From the NCBI GenBank assembly GCA_018820665.1, contig JAHJNW010000111.1:1-54881 (forward strand): a stretch of 54,881 nt of DNA. Reading direction: 5' to 3'. The translations under genes and the position numbers were made by a program. Below the pieces are notes generated by a model that was not told the DNA's origin, ran no database searches, and saw only the letters and a list, made by a program, of their open reading frames with translations. Positions 45,160 through 54,009 of this stretch are shown piece by piece; within the stretch, counting starts at the first letter, position 1; the number at the start of each line of letters is the position of its first letter. This stretch comes from Alphaproteobacteria bacterium. Its GTDB lineage: Bacteria; Pseudomonadota; Alphaproteobacteria; Caulobacterales; Caulobacteraceae.

Positions 45160-45786
45160 ATGATGACCGAGAAGCTCGAAGACCCCGCCGCCGACATCGC
45201 CTGGATGCGCCGGCTCGCCGAGGAAGGGCAGCGCGCGCCGATGCAGGGGGCGTCCATTCTTTTCGGGGCGGGCCTGATCTACGGCGCGGCCAGCCTGGTC
45301 CACTGGGCGATCATCAGCGGGGCGGTCGGTCTGGACACGTCTGCCCTGAGCTTCGTCTGGCTCGGCGCGACGGTGCTGTTCCTCGCCCTGCTGGTGGTCG
45401 CTCTGGCGGCGATCAAACGCGCCGGACGGGTCGAAACCTCGGCCAATCGCGCTTCGGGCACGGCCTGGGCGTCGGTCGGCTGGGGCATCTTCGCGATGTC
45501 GACCTCGATGGCCGTGCTGGGCCTGCGGATGGGTGAGGACGCCGCCCTGGTCGGCGCGGCCCTGATCCCGTCGGTGATCATGGTCTTCTACGGCAGCGGC
45601 TGGGCTGTCACCGCCGCCATGCAGAGGTCGAGGACGCTGTGGGGACTGGCGGTCGCCTCGTTCGCCGCCGCGCCGCTGCTGGCCGCCCTGACCGGCACGG
45701 CCGAACAGTATCTGGCCTATGCCGCCGCCCTGTTCCTGCTGATGGCCCTGCCCGGCTTCCTGCTGATGCGGGCGGCGAGGGGCTGA
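45160..45786 (+). CDS. Membrane protein paired with a winged-helix regulator, unknown
   Basis: 208 aa from ATG 45160 (AGGGA nine bases upstream); ATG 45142 adds six residues. N-terminal cytoplasmic part EDPAADIAWMRRLAEEGQRAPM, then about six helices. The pairing with a downstream HTH_34-type regulator is common among alphaproteobacteria. No known transport or enzyme motif. Confidence 0.75.
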   Translation: MMTEKLEDPAADIAWMRRLAEEGQRAPMQGASILFGAGLIYGAASLVHWAIISGAVGLDTSALSFVWLGATVLFLALLVVALAAIKRAGRVETSANRASGTAWASVGWGIFAMSTSMAVLGLRMGEDAALVGAALIPSVIMVFYGSGWAVTAAMQRSRTLWGLAVASFAAAPLLAALTGTAEQYLAYAAALFLLMALPGFLLMRAARG

Positions 45787-45788
45787 GG

Positions 45789-46103
45789 GTGGCGGACGAT
45801 TTCGACATCAACCGTCTCGACGAGGTCATTCACGGCCGGGTCCGACTGGGCATCATGGCCGTGCTCTCGGGGGTGGAAACCGCCGACTTCAACACCCTGA
45901 AAGCCCGCCTGCAGACGACCGACGGCAATCTTTCGGTGCATCTGCGAAAGCTGGAGGACGCCGGGTTCGTGGCCGTGACCAAGCGGTTCGAGGGGCGCAA
46001 ACCCCTGACCGAGGCGGCGATGACGCCGGACGGTCGCCGGGCGTTCGTGGCCTATCTGGACGCCATGCAGGGTCTGGTCGGGCCGAACGGCACCCGTCCC
46101 TGA
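45789..46103 (+). CDS. Winged helix-turn-helix regulator (HTH_34/MarR-like)
   Basis: 104 aa from GTG 45789, 2 bp after the membrane protein stop. FDINRLDEVIHGRVRLGIMAVLSGVETADFNTLKARLQTTDGNLSVHLRKLEDAGFVAVTKRFEGRKPLT is the winged-helix DNA-binding pattern. No effector domain. Likely binds the palindrome at 45075 and regulates its own operon. Confidence 0.88.
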   Translation: MADDFDINRLDEVIHGRVRLGIMAVLSGVETADFNTLKARLQTTDGNLSVHLRKLEDAGFVAVTKRFEGRKPLTEAAMTPDGRRAFVAYLDAMQGLVGPNGTRP

Positions 46104-46147
46104 GCGGGACGGTGGGAAGCGTCGCGGGGCTGGGCTAGACAGGCGGG

Positions 46148-46927
46148 ATGACCGACCGCCTGCATCGCTTCGACGCCCTCGACAATTTCCGCGACTACGG
46201 CGACTACGCCTCGGCCGCTGGCCGCCGCATAGCCGGCGGCCGGTTGTTCCGTTCCGCCCATCACGCCCGCGCCAGCGAGGCCGATCTGGAGCGGCTGGCC
46301 GGGCTGAACCTCGCCGCCGTGGTCGATCTGCGCCGGCCCGGCGAGCGCCGCGACCAGCCCTCCCGCCGGCCGCCCGGCTTCGCCGGCCAGGTGATCGAGA
46401 GCACCCACGACGACGGCGGCGAGGCGCCGCACATCACCTTTCTGAAGACCGCCGACCTGACCATCGACGCCGGCCGGCGCTTCATGACCGACACCTATCG
46501 CGAGCTGGCGTTCGATCCGGCCCACATCGATCTGTTCTCGCGCTATTTCCGCGCCGTCGGCGAGGCTGACGGGCCGGTGCTGATCCACTGCGCGGCCGGC
46601 AAGGACCGCACCGGCCTGCTGGCGGCCCTGACCCATCATCTGCTCGGCGTGCACCGCGACGACATGGTCGAGGACTATCTGCTGACCAACGCCGCCGTCG
46701 ACCTGGCCGGCCGCGCCCCGGGCATCGCCCGCCAGCTCGAGACCATGACCGGCCGCCCGGTCGCCCACGACGCCGTGGTCGCCTTCCTCGGCGTCGAACC
46801 GGTCTATCTGGAGACCGCCATGGGCGAGATCGCCGCCCGGCACGGGTCGGTGGAGAGCTATCTGGAAGAGGCCCTGGGCGTCGACGCGACCCTGCGCGAC
46901 CGGATCGGTGAGCGGCTGACGGCGTGA
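46148..46927 (+). CDS. Tyrosine phosphatase-like protein (Y_phosphatase3 family)
   Basis: 259 aa. HCAAGKDRTG (147-156) is the P-loop with nucleophile C148 and R154; the start has DNFRDYGDYASAAGRRIAGGRLFRSAHH, a hallmark of the family, and VVDLRRPGERRDQP the usual second block. Related to bacterial protein-tyrosine or phosphoinositide phosphatases of the LipA/MptpB type. Its stop overlaps the pabB GTG by 4 bp (46924-46927), so the two are co-transcribed. Confidence 0.9.
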   Translation: MTDRLHRFDALDNFRDYGDYASAAGRRIAGGRLFRSAHHARASEADLERLAGLNLAAVVDLRRPGERRDQPSRRPPGFAGQVIESTHDDGGEAPHITFLKTADLTIDAGRRFMTDTYRELAFDPAHIDLFSRYFRAVGEADGPVLIHCAAGKDRTGLLAALTHHLLGVHRDDMVEDYLLTNAAVDLAGRAPGIARQLETMTGRPVAHDAVVAFLGVEPVYLETAMGEIAARHGSVESYLEEALGVDATLRDRIGERLTA

Positions 46928-48213
46928 TCGAACCGTTGACCGGCGTCGAAACGCGCGTCCGCCCGTGGCGCGAGCCGCTCGCCGTGGCGACCGGCCTGCG
47001 CCACCGCGACGGGGCCCTGGCCCTGCTGTCCGACGGCGGACCGCTGGGCCGCTGGTCGTTCGTCGCAGCGGAGCCGGACTGGACCGGCGGCGAGGGCGGC
47101 CTCGACCGGCTGCGCGACCCGGCGCTGGCGCGGGATGTGGTCGGCCTGCTGGCCTATGACGCCGGCGCCCGCCCGGCTACGGGTCCCCGCCCCCAGGTCT
47201 GGCCCGACCTGATGCTGGCTCGCTATCCGGCCATGCTGGCTTTCGACCACCGCGAGCAGACCGTCACCCTGACCGGGCGAGGCGTCGACGCGGCCTCCGC
47301 CGTTATCGCGGCGGATCGCGCCGAGGCGTGGCTGGCGATGGCGGTCGACGCCGCGACGCCCGCGCCCCCGGCGAGTGCCGTGCACGCCGAGACGTCCGCC
47401 GACGCCTATCTGGACGCGGTCGCCGATGTCGTCGCCCGCATCGCGGCCGGCGACCTGTTCCAGGCCAACATCGCCCGCGCCTGGTCGGGCGAGCTGCGCC
47501 CCGGGGCGGATCCGTTCGACGTTATGCTGCGGCTGGCCGACCGGGCCGCCGCCTACGGCGCCTTCTGGCGACTGGCCGACCGGGCGCTGGTCTCCAACTC
47601 GCCCGAACTGTTCCTGACCTTCGATCCCCGCAGCCGCCGGATCGAGACCCGGCCGATCAAGGGCACCCGCCGGCGCGACCCGGCCCCCGCCCGCGACGCC
47701 GCCCTCGCCGCAGAGCTGGAGGCCAGCGCCAAGGACCGGGCCGAAAATCTCATGATCGTCGACCTGATGCGCAACGATCTGTCGCGCGTGGCCGAACCCG
47801 GCTCGGTGGCGGTGGAACGCCTGTTCGAGATCGAGAGCCACCCGACCGTGCACCATCTGGTCTCGACCGTGACGGGGACGGTGCGACCGGAAGCCGGCGT
47901 GGCCGACCTGCTGGCCGCGACCTTCCCGCCAGGCTCAATCACCGGCGCGCCCAAGCATCAGGCCATGAAGGTCATCGCGACCCACGAGCCGCCGCGCGGA
48001 CCGTGGTGCGGCAGCCTGTTTCACATCGGCGGAGACGGCGCCCTGACCGCCTCGGTGCTGATCCGGACGGCGTCATTCGAACGGTCGGAGAGTGGCTGGC
48101 GCTTCCGCACCCTCGCCGGGGCGGGCATCGTCGCCGACAGCGACCCCGCGTCAGAACTGGCCGAAACCGGGGTCAAGATCCTCGCCCTGCGCGAGGCGCT
48201 CGTCGGCCCCTAG
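46924..48213 (+). CDS. pabB: Aminodeoxychorismate synthase component I
   Basis: 429 aa. Chorismate-binding enzyme: ETRPIKGTRRRD (the chorismate/Mg site), ENLMIVDLMRNDLSRV, and PPGSITGAPKHQAM near the end. It aminates chorismate to 4-amino-4-deoxychorismate on the route to folate. TrpE-specific feedback residues are not obvious, favouring PabB over anthranilate synthase. Its TAG stop overlaps the opposing TadE-like stop within a shared CTAG (48210-48213). Confidence 0.9.
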   Translation: MIEPLTGVETRVRPWREPLAVATGLRHRDGALALLSDGGPLGRWSFVAAEPDWTGGEGGLDRLRDPALARDVVGLLAYDAGARPATGPRPQVWPDLMLARYPAMLAFDHREQTVTLTGRGVDAASAVIAADRAEAWLAMAVDAATPAPPASAVHAETSADAYLDAVADVVARIAAGDLFQANIARAWSGELRPGADPFDVMLRLADRAAAYGAFWRLADRALVSNSPELFLTFDPRSRRIETRPIKGTRRRDPAPARDAALAAELEASAKDRAENLMIVDLMRNDLSRVAEPGSVAVERLFEIESHPTVHHLVSTVTGTVRPEAGVADLLAATFPPGSITGAPKHQAMKVIATHEPPRGPWCGSLFHIGGDGALTASVLIRTASFERSESGWRFRTLAGAGIVADSDPASELAETGVKILALREALVGP

Positions 48214-48758
48214 GTCACCGGGCAGGTCGGACACCGCGTCATCTCCGACTTGCGTGGCCGCAGGTACTGACTTTGCTCGAAGCGCGTCAGGCCGGGCATC
48301 AGATAGTCGGCGGCGGAGTCATAGTCATAGGTCACCTCGGAGACGATCAGGCTCTGCCCCTCGGTGATGAGGTCGGCGGGGATGTCTATGGCGGACCCGG
48401 TGGCGCGCGCGGTCTCGCCCTCGCCCCGGCTCCGGCTCCAGTCCACCCGCGCCACGCCGCTGCTCAGCGTCACGCTGGAGACGCGCTGGCGCAGGGTCGC
48501 GGTCGGAAACGGGGCCATGATCAGACCGCCGATATCGAAGATGTCGTCGACCGTGGCCGGCGTGACGGTGTCGTTCTGGGACACGAGGTCGGCGACCATG
48601 GACGAGACATGGCCCATCCGCTTCTGGGCCATGAAGCCCTGACAGAACTCGGTCATGCCCATGTAGAAGGCGATCATGACGGGCGCGATCAGGGCGAACT
48701 CGATCGCCGAGACGCCCCGCTCGTCGCCGGTCAGTCGCCGGATGAGGCTGCGCTTCAT
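48210..48758 (-). CDS. TadE/TadG-like pilus assembly protein
   Basis: 182 aa. MKRSLIRRLTGDERGVSAIEFALIAPVMIAFYMGMTEF is a TadE-type N-terminus: basic segment, the cleavage-like GVSAIEF, and one helix. The remaining periplasmic part has several Ser/Asp-rich beta segments and CPTC at the C-terminus. TadE-like pseudopilins assist Flp pilus assembly. Its start overlaps the neighbouring TadE gene's stop by 4 bp. Confidence 0.88.
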   Translation of the reverse strand: MKRSLIRRLTGDERGVSAIEFALIAPVMIAFYMGMTEFCQGFMAQKRMGHVSSMVADLVSQNDTVTPATVDDIFDIGGLIMAPFPTATLRQRVSSVTLSSGVARVDWSRSRGEGETARATGSAIDIPADLITEGQSLIVSEVTYDYDSAADYLMPGLTRFEQSQYLRPRKSEMTRCPTCPVT

Positions 48759-49339
48759 GGCGTCGGCGCCGGGGCGGGGGCGGGGGCGGGCTGGCCGGCT
48801 CCCGCCGGCTCGTTGCGGAAGGCCGTCGTCGCCGTCAGGACGGCCGTGCCGTCGTCCAGCCGCGACAGGCCCTGGGACAGGAAGGTGGTCAAAAGCGGAT
48901 GGCGGTACCAGACCCGCACCAGCATCAGATTGCCCGGCGACCCATTGGTGTAGGTCAGACCGCTCTCGTCGAAGGTCGGGCCGCTGAGGGGGTCGGGCGG
49001 GTTGACGTTGAACTGCGGAATGACCCTGACGTCGACCGTCGCCCGCGTGGCGCATTCATCGGCGAAGACGCTCATCCGGCTGCAAAGGTTCGCCCTGAAC
49101 TGCGTCGCGGTCATGCCCTGGGCGCTGGCCTGGCCGGTGCGAACCAGCCGGCCGGTCTCGATCGTACCGTTCTCGAGCAGCGAGTTCAGGATGAAGATCA
49201 CCGCGACTTCAAGGATGGCGAAGAGCATGAAGAAGAACGGGAGGGCGACGATGGCGAATTCAACCGCGGCCGCGCCGTCGCGCGCTTGCAGAAGCTTGCG
49301 ACAGAACCGCGCCGCCCTGCCATGGCCGCGACGGGTCAT
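48755..49339 (-). CDS. TadE-like pseudopilin
   Basis: 194 aa. DGAAAVEFAIVALPFFFMLFAILEVAVIFIL is the TadE helix with the GAAAVEF cleavage-type motif. Periplasmic region with three Cys near LCSRMSVFADECAT and a Pro/Ala tail (APAPAPAPTP). Co-transcribed with the second TadE-like gene downstream and a CpaC-N-domain gene upstream. Confidence 0.88.
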   Translation of the reverse strand: MTRRGHGRAARFCRKLLQARDGAAAVEFAIVALPFFFMLFAILEVAVIFILNSLLENGTIETGRLVRTGQASAQGMTATQFRANLCSRMSVFADECATRATVDVRVIPQFNVNPPDPLSGPTFDESGLTYTNGSPGNLMLVRVWYRHPLLTTFLSQGLSRLDDGTAVLTATTAFRNEPAGAGQPAPAPAPAPTP

Positions 49340-49342
49340 CGA

Positions 49343-49759
49343 TCAGTTGCCGCTCGCGGTCGCCGCGCCGCTGGTTCCACGCACCGAGGGCGAACACGAG
49401 GCCGCGCAGGCCATCTCCGTGGCCTGGCCGCCGCGCCAGACGCGGACCCGGCCCGCGCCATCGCCCGCGGTGACCACCACCTGGCTCTGGAACAGGGTGC
49501 GCCCGATCGCGTCCACGGCGACCACCTCGGTCACGCCGTAACCCTTGCCGGTAATGTAAAGCGTATTGGCGTCGACCACCGTCACATCGGCGATCTCTGG
49601 ATTGCCGACGATGACCGAACCGGCGGCGCCGCGCAGCTGGACACGTTGGGCCTGGTCGATCTCGACGCTAATGCGGCCGGACTGCGCCATCGCCAGACCC
49701 GGGCCGGCCAGGGCGACAGCGGCGGCCAGGACGAGAAGCAGGCGTTGGGTGCGGATCAT
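49343..49759 (-). CDS. Pilus-associated protein with CpaC/RcpA N-terminal domain
   Basis: 138 aa: signal peptide (about 1-25, ending AMAQ), then ISVEIDQAQRVQLRGAAGSVIVGNPEIADVTVVDANTLYITGKGYGVTEVVAVD, the stand-alone N-terminal domain found in CpaC-type secretins (T2SS/T3SS pilus N domain). Two cysteines in CAASC near the end. It lacks a secretin domain. It probably helps the outer-membrane pore complex. Divergent from pilA. Confidence 0.85.
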   Translation of the reverse strand: MIRTQRLLLVLAAAVALAGPGLAMAQSGRISVEIDQAQRVQLRGAAGSVIVGNPEIADVTVVDANTLYITGKGYGVTEVVAVDAIGRTLFQSQVVVTAGDGAGRVRVWRGGQATEMACAASCSPSVRGTSGAATASGN

Positions 49760-49925
49760 GGCGAGGGTCCATAGACTGGGCGCGCGCGAGCGATAGCGCG
49801 ACCGCGAACCTGCCAGCGAAGTCTCAACAAAGTTTGAAACGCCGCAGCGAATACTGGGCGAGCCGTCAAGCTGGCCTGGTTCGTGCGTATCTCCGGCAGT
49901 CAGCCCGCCAAAGTAAATCTTGCGC

Positions 49926-49970
49926 TAACCATGGACGGCGACCGGACCTTAACCCGTCTGGCCGATAACC
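49926..49970 (+). promoter_or_regulatory. Three TAACC half-sites upstream of pilA (candidate CtrA sites)
   Basis: TAACC at 49926-49930, 49950-49954 and 49966-49970. The first reads CTAACCAT and the second CTTAACCC, close to the CtrA half-site TTAACCAT. In Caulobacter pilA is CtrA-activated. No perfect TTAA-N7-TTAA is present, so this is weak. The rest of 49760-50047 shows no gene. Confidence 0.3.
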
Positions 49971-50047
49971 ACGGTGCGTTTTGGGGGTCAAGCGGGCTAC
50001 CGGCTCCCCCCGCGTTGTTAGCTCGCTTGCTCTTATCAAAGGGAATC

Positions 50048-50233
50048 ATGACCATGACCATGAAGAAGTTCATCTCGAAATTCATGTCCGACGAGTCGGG
50101 CGCCACCGCCATTGAGTACGGCCTGATCGCGGCCCTGATCGCCGTCGTCATCATCGCCGCCGTCACCGCCCTCGGCGGTGAAGTCGCCGCCACCTTCGGC
50201 GACGTGACCACCGCCATGCAGACGCGTCCGTAA
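50048..50233 (+). CDS. pilA: Flp/Fap-type pilin subunit
   Basis: 61 aa from ATG 50048 (AGGGA just upstream; further ATGs at 50054 and 50060). DESGATAIEYGLIAALIAVVII is the Flp motif: cleavage after the Gly before ATAIEYG, then the hydrophobic helix. The major pilus subunit in Caulobacter. Followed by a strong terminator, as expected for a highly expressed pilin separated from cpaA. Confidence 0.95.
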   Translation: MTMTMKKFISKFMSDESGATAIEYGLIAALIAVVIIAAVTALGGEVAATFGDVTTAMQTRP

Positions 50234-50258
50234 GCGCACTGCAGCCTGAACGAGGCCG

Positions 50259-50294
50259 GGGGCCGGAGCGGAAACGCTCCGGCCCCTTGCTTTT
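50259..50294 (+). terminator. Rho-independent terminator after pilA
   Basis: Twelve-pair stem GGGGCCGGAGCG/CGCTCCGGCCCC with a GAAA tetraloop, followed by TTGCTTTT. Likely partial, leaving lower-level transcription of cpaA onward. Confidence 0.92.
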
Positions 50295-50342
50295 GTGCGC
50301 ACCGGCAACCCGACCTTAAAGATCGTCGGGCACAGTGGACGA

Positions 50343-50855
50343 ATGGACGTCCTGCAACTGAGCCTGCTCGCCCTCTTTCCGGCCCTGGTCATCGCGGCCG
50401 GACTGACAGACCTGACGTCCATGACCATCCCGAACTGGATCTCGGGTGTGCTGATCGCGGGCTTTTTCGTCGCCGCTCTCGTGCTGGGGCTGTCGCCGAT
50501 GGCGATCGCGGCTCACGTCGGGGTCGGCCTCGCGGCCCTGGTGGCCGGCGCCATTCTGTTCGCCCTGAGATTCCTCGGCGGCGGCGACGCCAAGCTTATG
50601 GCCGCGGTCTGCCTGTGGCTGGGCGTCTCGGGCTGGAGCCCGTTCGTGCTGTGGACCGCCGCCATCGGCGGTCTGTTCTGCCTCGCCCTGCTGGTGGCCC
50701 GGTCGCACGCTCAACCGCTTGTCGCCGGCGGGCCCGGCTGGATCGTGCGCCTGATGGAGCCCGGCGGCGGCATTCCCTATGGCGTCGCCATCGCCGCGGG
50801 CGCCTTGCTGGCCTGGCCGGCTTCGCCGTTGGTGACCGCCGCGTTCGCCGGATGA
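50343..50855 (+). CDS. cpaA: Prepilin peptidase CpaA (A24 family)
   Basis: 170 aa, about six helices. The two catalytic aspartates appear as D23 (in GLTDLTSMTIPN) and D82 (in GGGDAKLM), the TadV/CpaA GxGD pattern. It processes PilA and TadE-like pseudopilins. Start at MDVLQL (50343); the longer frame overlaps the terminator. Lacks the methyltransferase domain, as usual for this family. Confidence 0.93.
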   Translation: MDVLQLSLLALFPALVIAAGLTDLTSMTIPNWISGVLIAGFFVAALVLGLSPMAIAAHVGVGLAALVAGAILFALRFLGGGDAKLMAAVCLWLGVSGWSPFVLWTAAIGGLFCLALLVARSHAQPLVAGGPGWIVRLMEPGGGIPYGVAIAAGALLAWPASPLVTAAFAG

Positions 50856-50902
50856 CCGGTCCGGCCGCGGATGGATAGAGGTTGCAGGCACTTAGGCCCG
50901 CG

Positions 50903-50929
50903 TTAACCCGCGCCCGGCATGTTCGTTAA
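50903..50929 (+). promoter_or_regulatory. Paired GTTAAC half-sites upstream of cpaB
   Basis: CGTTAACC at 50901-50908 and CGTTAACG at 50924-50931, 23 bp apart (about two turns), in front of cpaB. They resemble CtrA-type half-sites, but not a canonical TTAA-N7-TTAA. Confidence 0.25.
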
Positions 50930-50986
50930 CGGTAGGGGGCCGAAGGACCGATTCACGGGTCCGGACGGCCCTGCCGGAGACAGCGG

Positions 50987-51901
50987 ATGAAGCCTGCCCG
51001 TATCATCGTGATCTGCGTCGCCGCCGTGGCCGCCATCGGGCTGGCCCTGGTCGTGCGCGCCATGGGATCGCCCTCGAAGGCGCCGGTCGCCGTCGCCTCC
51101 GCCGCCGCCCCGGCCCGGCCGATGGCCAAGGTGCTGGTCGCCGCCAAGGACCTGCAGGCCGGCCGCCGTCTCGACGATTCCGACATCGAATGGAAGGACT
51201 GGCCCGTGGACGAGGTCAATCCGGCCTTCATCACCGACGGCTCGGTCCCGATTCCGGCCGCCGAGGCCGCCGCTGCGGAAAAGGCGGACGACAAGCCCGC
51301 CGGCGCCGTCGCGGCCGTGACCCGCGCCGCGACCAATCTGGCGACCGGCGGAGCCAAGGCCGACTATCTCGGCTCGGTCGTGCGGGAGCCCATCCTCGCC
51401 GGCGAGCCCATCGTCCTGCGCAAGATCGTTCGCGCCGGCGACAGCGGCTATATGGCCGCCTATCTGGAGCCGGGCATGCGGGCCATGGCCATCAGCGTCA
51501 CGGTCGAGACCGCCGCCGGCGGCTTCATCCTGCCGGGCGACCGGGTCGACGTCGTGCTGACACGCGAGAGCAATCTCCCCGGCGGCGGCGCGACCGAGGG
51601 CGACCGCGCCAAATTCACCTCCGCCACGGTGATGCAGAACATCAAGGTTCTGGCCATCGACCAGTCGACCCGCGCCGGCGACGACGAGCAGACCGTCATC
51701 GGCGCGACGGCGACCCTGGAAGTCGCTCCGCGGGACGCCGAAGCCCTGGCCCTGGCCAAGTCTGAAGGCGTTCTGAGCCTGATCCTGCGCTCCTATGCCG
51801 ATACCGCCGGACCGTCCGGCCGGGTCGCGGCGGGACCGCGCCAGGCATCCGCCGTCCGCGTCTACCGCGGCGGCGATCCCGAAGTTGTGGTGGTCCAATG
51901 A
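50987..51901 (+). CDS. cpaB: Flp pilus assembly protein CpaB
   Basis: 304 aa. Single N-terminal helix (IIVICVAAVAAIGLALVVRAM), SAF-type domain starting KVLVAAKDLQAGRRLDDSDIEW and ending in GFILPGDRVDVVLTRE. The middle carries an Ala-rich insert. Stop overlaps cpaC start by 4 bp. CpaB is a periplasmic component of the secretin complex. Confidence 0.95.
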   Translation: MKPARIIVICVAAVAAIGLALVVRAMGSPSKAPVAVASAAAPARPMAKVLVAAKDLQAGRRLDDSDIEWKDWPVDEVNPAFITDGSVPIPAAEAAAAEKADDKPAGAVAAVTRAATNLATGGAKADYLGSVVREPILAGEPIVLRKIVRAGDSGYMAAYLEPGMRAMAISVTVETAAGGFILPGDRVDVVLTRESNLPGGGATEGDRAKFTSATVMQNIKVLAIDQSTRAGDDEQTVIGATATLEVAPRDAEALALAKSEGVLSLILRSYADTAGPSGRVAAGPRQASAVRVYRGGDPEVVVVQ

Positions 51902-53331
51902 AGCGCCCGCTGATGCGACTGACGGCCCTCGCCCTCACCGGCCTACTGGCGGCGGCCGCCGCGCCGGCATCGCCGGTCGAGGCCCAGACCCGCGCGGCCG
52001 TCTCCATGGGCGCGCAGTCACAGCTGATCAACCTGCCCCGCGGGTCTTCGATGGCCGTCGACCTGCCGGCCGACGCCCGTGACGTGATCGTGCCCAATCC
52101 GCTGGTCGCCGAGGCCATGCTGCACTCGCCGCGCCGGATCACCATCATAGGCCTCGCCCCGGGCGAGACCGACGCCGTGGTGCTGGACAATGCCGGCCGC
52201 ACCATCCTGTCGCTGCGGATCCGCGTCGACGCCGGGGTCTCGGCGCTTCAGGACACCCTCAGCCGGATCATGCCGAACGCCGATGTTCGCGCCGAGGCGG
52301 TCAATGACAGCGTCATTCTGACCGGCACGGTGTTCAGCCCCGGCGAGGCCGACCGGGCCAGCCAGGTCGCGCGCGCCTTCGTGTCCGCGCCCGAAAAGGT
52401 CATCAACATGATGACCATCGAGGGCTCCGACCAGATCACCGTCCGGGCGCGCATCGTCGAGGTCCAGCGCACAGCCGTCAAACAGCTTGGCCTGGACGCC
52501 AGCGCCGTCCTGGCCAGCGTCGGCGAGGGGCTGTCGCTGACCCAGGTCGCCACCTTCGCCGTGTCCGGCAACCAGCTCGGCGGCGGCATTCTCGACTATG
52601 CGGACTCGGCTGGCGACGGCAGCAGTCTGAACGCCTCCCTGCGCGCCTTCGAACGGGCCGGCCTCGTCCGCATCCTCGCAGAGCCGAACATCACCACGGC
52701 CAACGGCGAGAGCGCGGAGTTCCTGGCCGGTGGCGAATTCCCGGTGCCGGTCGGACAGGAGTCCTCCCAGGACGGCGTCAAGGTGACGATCGAGTTCAAG
52801 CCCTACGGCGTGCGCCTCGCGGTGCGGCCGATCGTGCTGTCGCCGGGGCGGATCTCGCTGCAGCTTTCGACCGAGGTCTCGGAGCTGACGTCCCTGGGGG
52901 CCTTCACCCTCGGCGGCGGCACGGGCGGCGGCGCGGCACTGGTCATCCCCGGCCTGAGCGTCCGGCGGGCCTCCAACACCGTCGAACTGCCGTCCGGCGG
53001 CTCGCTGCTGATCGCCGGCCTCCTGCGGGAGGATACGCGCCAGAACATCGACAAACTGCCCGCCCTCGGCGACCTGCCGGTGCTTGGGGCCCTGTTCCGG
53101 TCGCGCGACTATCTGTCGGGCGAGACCGAACTGGTGATCATCGTCGAGGCCTATATCGTCTCGCCGACCTCGCCCGGCCGCATGCAGACGCCCGCCGACG
53201 GCCTGCGCATCGCCAATGACGCCCAGACCATCCTGTTTGGACAGCTGAACCAGCATTACGGCCGCCCGAACGTCGCCGCCGACGCCGCCGACGCCGGCTG
53301 GAGCGGCCCCGTGGGCTATGTGATCGAATGA
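51898..53331 (+). CDS. cpaC: Flp pilus outer-membrane secretin CpaC
   Basis: 477 aa with a signal peptide (about 1-29), the pilus N domain SMAVDLPADARDVIVPNPLVAEAM (related to the stand-alone gene at 49343), a BON-like middle, and the secretin core RILAEPNITTANGESAEFLAGGEFPVPV ending DLPVLGALFRSRDYLSGETELVIIVEAYIVSP. It forms the outer-membrane channel of the Flp pilus. Four-base overlaps on both sides. Confidence 0.96.
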   Translation: MKRPLMRLTALALTGLLAAAAAPASPVEAQTRAAVSMGAQSQLINLPRGSSMAVDLPADARDVIVPNPLVAEAMLHSPRRITIIGLAPGETDAVVLDNAGRTILSLRIRVDAGVSALQDTLSRIMPNADVRAEAVNDSVILTGTVFSPGEADRASQVARAFVSAPEKVINMMTIEGSDQITVRARIVEVQRTAVKQLGLDASAVLASVGEGLSLTQVATFAVSGNQLGGGILDYADSAGDGSSLNASLRAFERAGLVRILAEPNITTANGESAEFLAGGEFPVPVGQESSQDGVKVTIEFKPYGVRLAVRPIVLSPGRISLQLSTEVSELTSLGAFTLGGGTGGGAALVIPGLSVRRASNTVELPSGGSLLIAGLLREDTRQNIDKLPALGDLPVLGALFRSRDYLSGETELVIIVEAYIVSPTSPGRMQTPADGLRIANDAQTILFGQLNQHYGRPNVAADAADAGWSGPVGYVIE

Positions 53332-54002
53332 GGCTCCCAACCATGCGCGCCCTCCTGCTGAGCCTGTCCGCGACGGTCGCCCTGGGCGCCTGCGCCACGG
53401 CCGCGAGCCCGGATACGGCGCCGCTGACGCCGCTGTCGCGCTATTCGCTGCGCGTCGAGCCGGGACTGGACCGCATCGCCCTGGCCGTCCACGACACCGG
53501 CCTGTCGCCCAGCCAGCAGGCCGCGCTCTACGATCTGGCCGGCCGCTATCTGGCCTCAGGCGTGGGATCGGTGCGGGTCGAGGCGCCCTTCGGCGACGAT
53601 CCCGCGGCCGCGCGCCAGGCCTGGGCCGCGCGCTCCGCCCTCCAGTCCGCCGGCCTGCCGGCCGAGCGCATCGTCGTCGCCTCCTATGCCGCGCCCGATC
53701 CGCGAGCCCCGGTTCTGGCCGGGTTCGAAACTGTGCGGGCCGCGATCCCCAACTGCGCCGTCGAGCGCGGCGCCATGCACGGGCGGTTCTCGAACGAGGC
53801 CTCGATGGGGCTGGGTTGCGCCGTCAACGCCAATCTGGCGGCCCAGATCGCCGACCCGCGGGATATCGTCGGCCATCGGGCCACCAGTCCGGCCGACTCC
53901 GGCCGGGCGGCGGTGGTTTTCGACAACTATCGGCGGGGCGAGATGACCTCGGCTCCGCAGGAGACCCTGGTCGAGGGCCGTATCGCCCAGGCCGTGGAAT
54001 AG
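53328..54002 (+). CDS. cpaD: Pilus assembly lipoprotein CpaD
   Basis: 224 aa. Signal sequence with a GAC lipobox in TVALGACATA. YSLRVEPGLDRIALAVHDTGLSPSQQAAL and the C-terminal CAVNANLAAQIADPRDIVGHRATSPAD are CpaD signatures. A second in-frame ATG (53343) is possible. Works with CpaC in the outer-membrane complex. Confidence 0.94.
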   Translation: MRLPTMRALLLSLSATVALGACATAASPDTAPLTPLSRYSLRVEPGLDRIALAVHDTGLSPSQQAALYDLAGRYLASGVGSVRVEAPFGDDPAAARQAWAARSALQSAGLPAERIVVASYAAPDPRAPVLAGFETVRAAIPNCAVERGAMHGRFSNEASMGLGCAVNANLAAQIADPRDIVGHRATSPADSGRAAVVFDNYRRGEMTSAPQETLVEGRIAQAVE

Positions 54003-54009
54003 CGTGATC

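Noticed and set aside
49760..50047. Canonical CtrA box TTAA-N7-TTAA before pilA
   Set aside because: Only half-sites with imperfect spacing are present, so it was listed only as a weak candidate.
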